A program made the position numbers and the translations under genes. From Pannonibacter phragmitetus DSM 14782 (GTDB taxonomy: Bacteria > Pseudomonadota > Alphaproteobacteria > Rhizobiales > Stappiaceae), in the NCBI RefSeq assembly GCF_000382365.1, contig NZ_KB908226.1, forward strand, positions 62,001-126,000: DNA of 64,000 nt. The letters are read 5' to 3'. The notes beneath the pieces were generated by a model. It made no database searches and was not told the origin of the DNA. It saw nothing but the letters and a program-made list of their open reading frames with translations. Of this stretch, positions 59,725 to 64,000 are shown piece by piece (within the stretch, counting starts at the first letter, position 1; every line of letters begins with the position of its first letter).

Positions 59725-61299
59725 TTACGACTTCTGGAACATGGCAAGCATGCGCCGGGTCACCATGAACCCGCCGAAGATGTTGATACCGGCCATGAAC
59801 ACCGACAACGCACCCAGCAGGATCACGAGGAAGCTGCCGGAGCCGACCTGCATCAGGGCGCCCAGAATGATGATCGAGGAGATGGCGTTGGTGATGGCCA
59901 TCAGCGGCGTGTGCAGCGAGTGCGAGACATTCCAGATGACCTGGAAGCCGACGAAGCAGGACAGCACGAAGACGATGAAGTGGCTCATGAAGCTTGCCGG
60001 AGCGAAAAGACCGGCCAGCAGGATGAGCGCACCGCTGCCAGCCAGCAGCGCCACCTGGTTGCGCGTCTGCGCCTTGAAGGCAGCCACTTCCTGCGCCCGC
60101 TTTTCTTCCGGCGTCAGTTCCTTGGCCTTTTCCTTCGGCTTCTGTGCGGCGATGGCCTGCACTTTCGGCGGCGGAGGCGGGAAGGTGATGTCGCCCTTGA
60201 AGGTGACGGTCGCACCGCGGATCACGTCATCTTCCATGTTGTGCACGACCAGCCCGTCCTTGGCGGGGGTCAGGTCGGTCATCATGTGACGGATATTGGT
60301 GGCATAAAGCGTCGAGGACTGGGCGGCCATGCGGCTCGGGAAGTCCGTGTAGCCGATGACGATGACGCCATTGTCGGAGACGACGCGCTGGTCGGCGACG
60401 GTCAGGTCGCAGTTGCCGCCGCGCTCGGCCGCAAGGTCGATGATGACCGAGCCCGGCTTCATGGCCGCAACCATGTCGGCAAGCCACAGCTTGGGCGCAT
60501 CGCGGCCCGGGATGAGCGCCGTCGTGATGACGATGTCCATGTCCGGCGCCAGCTCGCGGAACTTCTCCAGCTGCTTCTCGCGGAATTCCGGCGAAGAGGG
60601 AGCTGCATAGCCACCGGTGGCCGCGCCGTCCTGCACCTGATCGGCAAAGTCGAGATAGACGAACTCGGCGCCCATGGATTCGATCTGCTCGGCCACTTCA
60701 GGGCGAACGTCGAAGGCGTAGGTGACCGCACCCAGCGAGGTGGCGGTACCGATGGCGGCAAGACCGGCAACGCCGGCACCGATGATCAGAACCTTGGCGG
60801 GCGGGATCTTGCCTGCAGCCGTCACCTGGCCGGTGAAGAAGCGGCCGAAGTTGTTGCCGGCCTCGATCACGGCACGGTAGCCGGCGATGTTGGCCATGGA
60901 GGACAGGGCGTCCATCTTCTGGGCACGCGAGATGCGCGGCACCATGTCCATGGCGATTACATTCGCGCCGGTGGCCTTCGCCTTTTCCAGCAGCTCCTTG
61001 TTCTGCGCCGGATAGAAGAAGGAAATCAGCGTTTTGCCTTCGCCGAGCAGCGCCACTTCGCTGTCCAGCGGCGGGCGCACCTTGGCGATGATGTCCGCAG
61101 CGGCGAAAAGGTCTGCAGCCGAAGCTGCAACTTCCACACCGGCCTTGCGGTAGGCCTCGTCAGAAAAACCGGCGGCTTTGCCCGCCCCGCTTTCGATGAC
61201 ACAGCTGTAGCCGAGCTTCTGCAGTTGCGCGGCACTGTCCGGGGTCATCGCGACGCGCGCTTCCCCGTCAATGATCTCGCGCGGTGATCCAATCTTCAT
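59725..61299 (-). CDS. pntA: NAD(P) transhydrogenase subunit alpha (single polypeptide)
   Basis: A 524-residue protein. The NAD(H)-binding domain I has [40 protein letters not shown] and the mobile loop [21 protein letters not shown] polar linker rich in Pro/Lys/Glu (about 375-410) leads to domain II with four TM helices. Domain I and domain II are one chain, as in E. coli, whereas some alphaproteobacteria split them into PntAA and PntAB. The start is ATG 61299 after GAGG; an upstream start at 61380 adds an unlike 27 residues. Cotranscribed with pntB. Confidence 0.95.
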   Translation of the reverse strand: MKIGSPREIIDGEARVAMTPDSAAQLQKLGYSCVIESGAGKAAGFSDEAYRKAGVEVAASAADLFAAADIIAKVRPPLDSEVALLGEGKTLISFFYPAQNKELLEKAKATGANVIAMDMVPRISRAQKMDALSSMANIAGYRAVIEAGNNFGRFFTGQVTAAGKIPPAKVLIIGAGVAGLAAIGTATSLGAVTYAFDVRPEVAEQIESMGAEFVYLDFADQVQDGAATGGYAAPSSPEFREKQLEKFRELAPDMDIVITTALIPGRDAPKLWLADMVAAMKPGSVIIDLAAERGGNCDLTVADQRVVSDNGVIVIGYTDFPSRMAAQSSTLYATNIRHMMTDLTPAKDGLVVHNMEDDVIRGATVTFKGDITFPPPPPKVQAIAAQKPKEKAKELTPEEKRAQEVAAFKAQTRNQVALLAGSGALILLAGLFAPASFMSHFIVFVLSCFVGFQVIWNVSHSLHTPLMAITNAISSIIILGALMQVGSGSFLVILLGALSVFMAGINIFGGFMVTRRMLAMFQKS

Positions 61300-61850
61300 C
61301 CCGTACCTCGATATAGAAAATGGCTTTTCCGTCCCCCAGCCCCGAGGCTTCGTCACCCTTCCGCCGAGGACGGATTCCATGAACCACAGGGAGCTTGATG
61401 AAACACACTAGCGCACTGCGCAAGAAAATACGCGCCCTGTTTATCAAGATTTTTTCTCAACAATGAACTCTGCGCAACAATCTTGCGCAACCTTCTCCAG
61501 ACAGCCCGGGAAGGCTGGAAAGCTTGGCGATTTTCGCGGCAATGCAGGGCATCAGGAAACGCAAACGGGTGGCACTCCGGCAACGAAATTACTTTGGAAG
61601 CTAAATTAAATTGCAGGAAACTCAACAATAGGCCCGGACAGTACGGCTGCGGGGCGCCATCAGGCCGCCGGATGCCCGAATCTCATATGCTAGTATGCCG
61701 GATTTCTTCCGCAGTGCGGTGGTGTGGTCACGGGAACGGAGGAGACAGCCCCGGCAGCAAGGCCGGTATCGCGTCAAACCCGTGAGGTATTGGACAGCGC
61801 CCCACCGGGGATTGATGCTCTGGCCCATGCACAACGACCACAGGCCCATC
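61300..61850. other. Divergent intergenic region of pntA and catB
   Basis: About 550 bp with no convincing gene. Three copies of TGCGCAA lie near the pntA side (61417, 61472, 61485), two of them forming a spaced repeat. An in-frame upstream extension of catB to 61695 exists but has no catB-like sequence. Confidence 0.55.
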
Positions 61851-63026
61851 ATGACCGCAGCAGCCCTTTCCCATCCCGCCCGGATCGAGATGATCGAGAC
61901 CATCATCATCGACGTGCCGACAATCCGGGGGCATGTGCTGTCCATGACGACCATGCAGTCGCAGTCCGTGGTACTGGTGCGCATCCGCTTTTCCGATGGC
62001 TCGGAAGGCCTTGGCGAAGGTGCCTCAATCGGCGGGCTGTCCTACGGGCCGGAGAGTGTGGAAAGCATCAAGCTGGCCATCGACAGCTACATCACCCCTG
62101 CCCTCACCGGCGAAGATGGCAACCGCATCACGGCGCTGCGGGCGCTGATGGACAAGACCGTGCGCGGCAATCCGATTGCCCGGGCTGGCGTCGAGACTGC
62201 GCTCTGGGATGGCCTTGCCCGGCGGCTGGGCGTGCCGGTCTCTGCCCTGTTTGGCGGTGCCATTCATGAGCGCTTGCCCGTCGCCTGGACGCTCGCCTCC
62301 GGCAACAGCGCCACGGACATTGCCGAGGCGGAGCGGATGCTGGACGAGCGGCGGCACCGGGATTTCAAGCTGAAGATCGGCAAGCGCGCGGTGCGCGATG
62401 ACATTGCTCATGTGGCAGCGATTGCCAAGGCAATCGGCGGACGCGGCACGGTGCGGGTCGATGTCAATCAGGCCTGGAGCCTGCAGGATGCCCGCTGGGG
62501 CCTGAAGGGGCTGCAGGACGCCGGCTGCATTCTGGTGGAACAGCCGGTGGGCCGGGATGAGCTTTCCGCCCTGCGCAAGCTGACGGATGGCTATGAGATC
62601 GCCGTCATGGCCGATGAGGCGCTGCAAGGCCCTGGCGATGCCATGCGGGTCGCCATGGCCGGTCCGGCGGCGGATGTTTATGCGGTGAAGGTGTGCCAGT
62701 CCGGCGGGCTGGCCCCGGCACGGGATGTCATTTCCATTGCCAATGCTGCCGGGATCGAACTCTACGGCGGCACCATGCTGGAAAGCGGGCTCGGCACGGC
62801 TGCAGCCCTGCAGCTTTTCGCCACCGTTCCCGTGCTGCAGTGGGGCACCGAGTTCTTCGGGCCGCTGCTGCTGACCGAAGATATTCTGGCCGAGCCGCTG
62901 CACTATCAGGATTTCACCGTTGCCATTCCGCAAGGTCCCGGCATCGGCGTTGCGCTGGACGCGGACAAGGTGGCCTTCTACCGCCGTGACCGCACACGGC
63001 ATCAGACAGCCATCGCGGGCCAGTGA
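61851..63026 (+). CDS. catB: Muconate cycloisomerase
   Basis: A 391-residue enolase-superfamily enzyme close to CatB in length. IIDVPTIRGHVLSMTTMQSQ is the N-terminal capping signature. The catalytic Lys pair is in FKLKIG; metal ligands are Asp in VRVDVNQAW, Glu in ILVEQPV and Asp in VMADEALQ; the second base Lys is in YAVKVCQSGG. YGGTMLESGLGTAAA and WGTEFFGPLLLTEDILAEPL match CatB almost exactly. It converts cis,cis-muconate to muconolactone in the catechol branch of the beta-ketoadipate pathway. Start ATG 61851 gives 13 extra residues over the ATG 13 codons later; either is possible. No catA or catC is in view. Confidence 0.93.
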   Translation: MTAAALSHPARIEMIETIIIDVPTIRGHVLSMTTMQSQSVVLVRIRFSDGSEGLGEGASIGGLSYGPESVESIKLAIDSYITPALTGEDGNRITALRALMDKTVRGNPIARAGVETALWDGLARRLGVPVSALFGGAIHERLPVAWTLASGNSATDIAEAERMLDERRHRDFKLKIGKRAVRDDIAHVAAIAKAIGGRGTVRVDVNQAWSLQDARWGLKGLQDAGCILVEQPVGRDELSALRKLTDGYEIAVMADEALQGPGDAMRVAMAGPAADVYAVKVCQSGGLAPARDVISIANAAGIELYGGTMLESGLGTAAALQLFATVPVLQWGTEFFGPLLLTEDILAEPLHYQDFTVAIPQGPGIGVALDADKVAFYRRDRTRHQTAIAGQ

Positions 63027-63132
63027 CACTCATACCAAGGCTCTCGATACTGACGCATCACGCCTTGAAATTGCTCAGGCGCCGCCCGGGCTTAACCAAC
63101 GCTTGTCAAGTCAGGCTCATCGAGCATTGATA

Positions 63133-64000
63133 TCAGATCAGCTTGCGCGCCACCTTCTGGGCGGTGACGACGAAATTGTGCACGTGGATGCCCTGTTCAT
63201 CCAGCCGGTGATTGACGGAGATGGGCGTGCGGGCCGCAAAGCCTTCAAGCGCGTGAAAGCGGATGCCGTTGCGCTGCACCGCGCCGACGGATTTCGGCAC
63301 GATGGTCACCCCCTCCCCCACGGAGACAAGCGCCAGCGCGGTCTGCAGATCCATGGTGAAGACGCGGCGCGTCACCTCCGTTCCCGCATCGCGGCAGGCT
63401 TTCAAAACAAAGTCAGCAAAGGAAGGGCGCGGGGTTTCCGGATAGAGGATGAAGGTCTCCTCCTGCAATTGCGGCAGGCGGATGGGCCGGGGGGCAAGAT
63501 CCAGCGCTTCGGGCACGGCCGCCACCAGTTCCTCATCCACCAGCTTGCGGCTGATGACCTCCGCATCCTCGATGGCCGGGCGGGCGATGGCAATGTCGAT
63601 CTCCCGGCGCACGAGAGCGCGGTGCAGGTCGCCGTTGTTCATCGGGTAGAGGCTGAGGCTGACCTGCGGGCAGGCTACACGGAAGCTCTTGAGAACCGCA
63701 GGCAACAGGCCGTAAGTGGCTGAGCCGACAAAGCCGATGCGCAGCCGCCCTTCCGCCCCCTGGCCAATGCGGCGGATCTCCAGCTTGATGTCGGCAAACT
63801 CGGACAGGAGCGCCGTGCCGCGCGCATAAAGCCGCTCGCCGGCCTGCGTCAGCGTGATGGCGTTGCGCCCGCGGTTGAACAGCAGCGCGCCAAGGTCTTC
63901 CTCGATCTGCTTGATCTGGCGGGACAGCGGCGGCTGCGCCATGCCGAGCCGCTCCGCCGCCCGGCCGAAATGCAGCTCCTCTGCCAGCGCGATGAAATAC
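63133..64000 (-). CDS. LysR family transcriptional regulator (CatR/BenM-like), N-terminus outside window
   Basis: 289 residues remain; the frame stays open to the window edge, so the first few residues are missing. YFIALAEELHFGRAAERLGM then AQPPLSRQIKQIEEDLGALL is the winged helix-turn-helix of the LysR subgroup that includes CatR, BenM and CbbR. A type-2 periplasmic-binding-fold effector domain follows (RLRIGFVGSATYGLLPAVLK). It is convergent with catB (106-bp gap), so its divergently controlled target lies beyond 64 kb. Regulation of catB is plausible but not shown by position. Confidence 0.87.
   Translation of the reverse strand, partial: YFIALAEELHFGRAAERLGMAQPPLSRQIKQIEEDLGALLFNRGRNAITLTQAGERLYARGTALLSEFADIKLEIRRIGQGAEGRLRIGFVGSATYGLLPAVLKSFRVACPQVSLSLYPMNNGDLHRALVRREIDIAIARPAIEDAEVISRKLVDEELVAAVPEALDLAPRPIRLPQLQEETFILYPETPRPSFADFVLKACRDAGTEVTRRVFTMDLQTALALVSVGEGVTIVPKSVGAVQRNGIRFHALEGFAARTPISVNHRLDEQGIHVHNFVVTAQKVARKLI

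Noticed and set aside
58603-61287. An 894-residue plus-strand open frame antisense to pntB and pntA
   Set aside because: It is composed of His/Arg/Gly/Asp-rich antisense sequence, spans two genes with perfect family matches on the other strand, and has no recognisable domain. Long antisense frames are expected in GC-rich DNA.

Overview
The window is GC-rich bacterial chromosome. Its gene content (TRAP and ABC solute importers, LacI-controlled sugar-acid pathways, PntAB, an otn tetronate cluster) and its tightly overlapping operons point to an alphaproteobacterium. A Hyphomicrobiales member of the Stappiaceae (Pannonibacter/Labrenzia-like) is my guess, at low certainty. No rRNA, tRNA, phage, integrase or CRISPR array is visible.

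Layout. (1) 1-16.8 kb is an amine/amino-acid catabolic region. It holds the end of gabD, a VOC protein, two FAD amine-oxidoreductases, two HAD-like proteins, two paralogous two-domain GNATs, a class III aminotransferase, a GhrA-type dehydrogenase, a peptide/opine-type ABC importer and an Lrp-type regulator. The substrate is not evident. (2) 16.8-20.8 kb is a LacI regulator divergent from a TRAP transporter, with a palindromic operator between them. (3) 21.3-29.4 kb is a gluconate/idonate module: LacI regulator, small unknown protein, HIBADH-family dehydrogenase, gluconokinase and gluconate 5-dehydrogenase on the minus strand; a 2-hydroxyacid dehydrogenase, idonate-type dehydrogenase, gluconolactonase and 6-phosphogluconate dehydrogenase on the plus strand. 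A perfect GntR-like operator lies between the two arms. (4) 29.7-34.5 kb is a LacI regulator and a CUT2 sugar ABC importer whose promoter carries nearly the same operator. (5) 34.6-39.4 kb is a NikA/peptide-type ABC operon behind a Fur/Zur-like palindrome. (6) 39.6-49.3 kb handles aspartate, asparagine and alanine (AGCS symporter, aspartase, asparaginase, Asp/Glu racemase, XRE regulator). It is interrupted at 42.6-46.7 kb by five unrecognised, lower-GC genes for membrane or exported proteins, one of them trypsin-like. (7) 49.3-57.0 kb is a complete tetronate pathway (otnI, otnC, otnK, ltnD-type dehydrogenase) with its own TRAP transporter and LacI regulator and two near-identical operators. 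(8) 57.3-58.1 kb is a low-GC orphan with a HEPN-like motif. (9) 58.3-64 kb holds pntB, pntA, catB and a truncated LysR regulator.

Most modules follow one plan: an importer, a short oxidation/isomerisation/phosphorylation route, and an adjacent LacI-type regulator with its operator in the divergent promoter region. The two best candidates for undescribed biology are the exported-protein/protease island at 42.6-46.7 kb and the HEPN-like orphan at 57.3 kb. REPIN-like hairpin doublets near 1 kb and 21 kb show compensatory stem changes, and operator sharing gives a testable substrate prediction for the CUT2 transporter.
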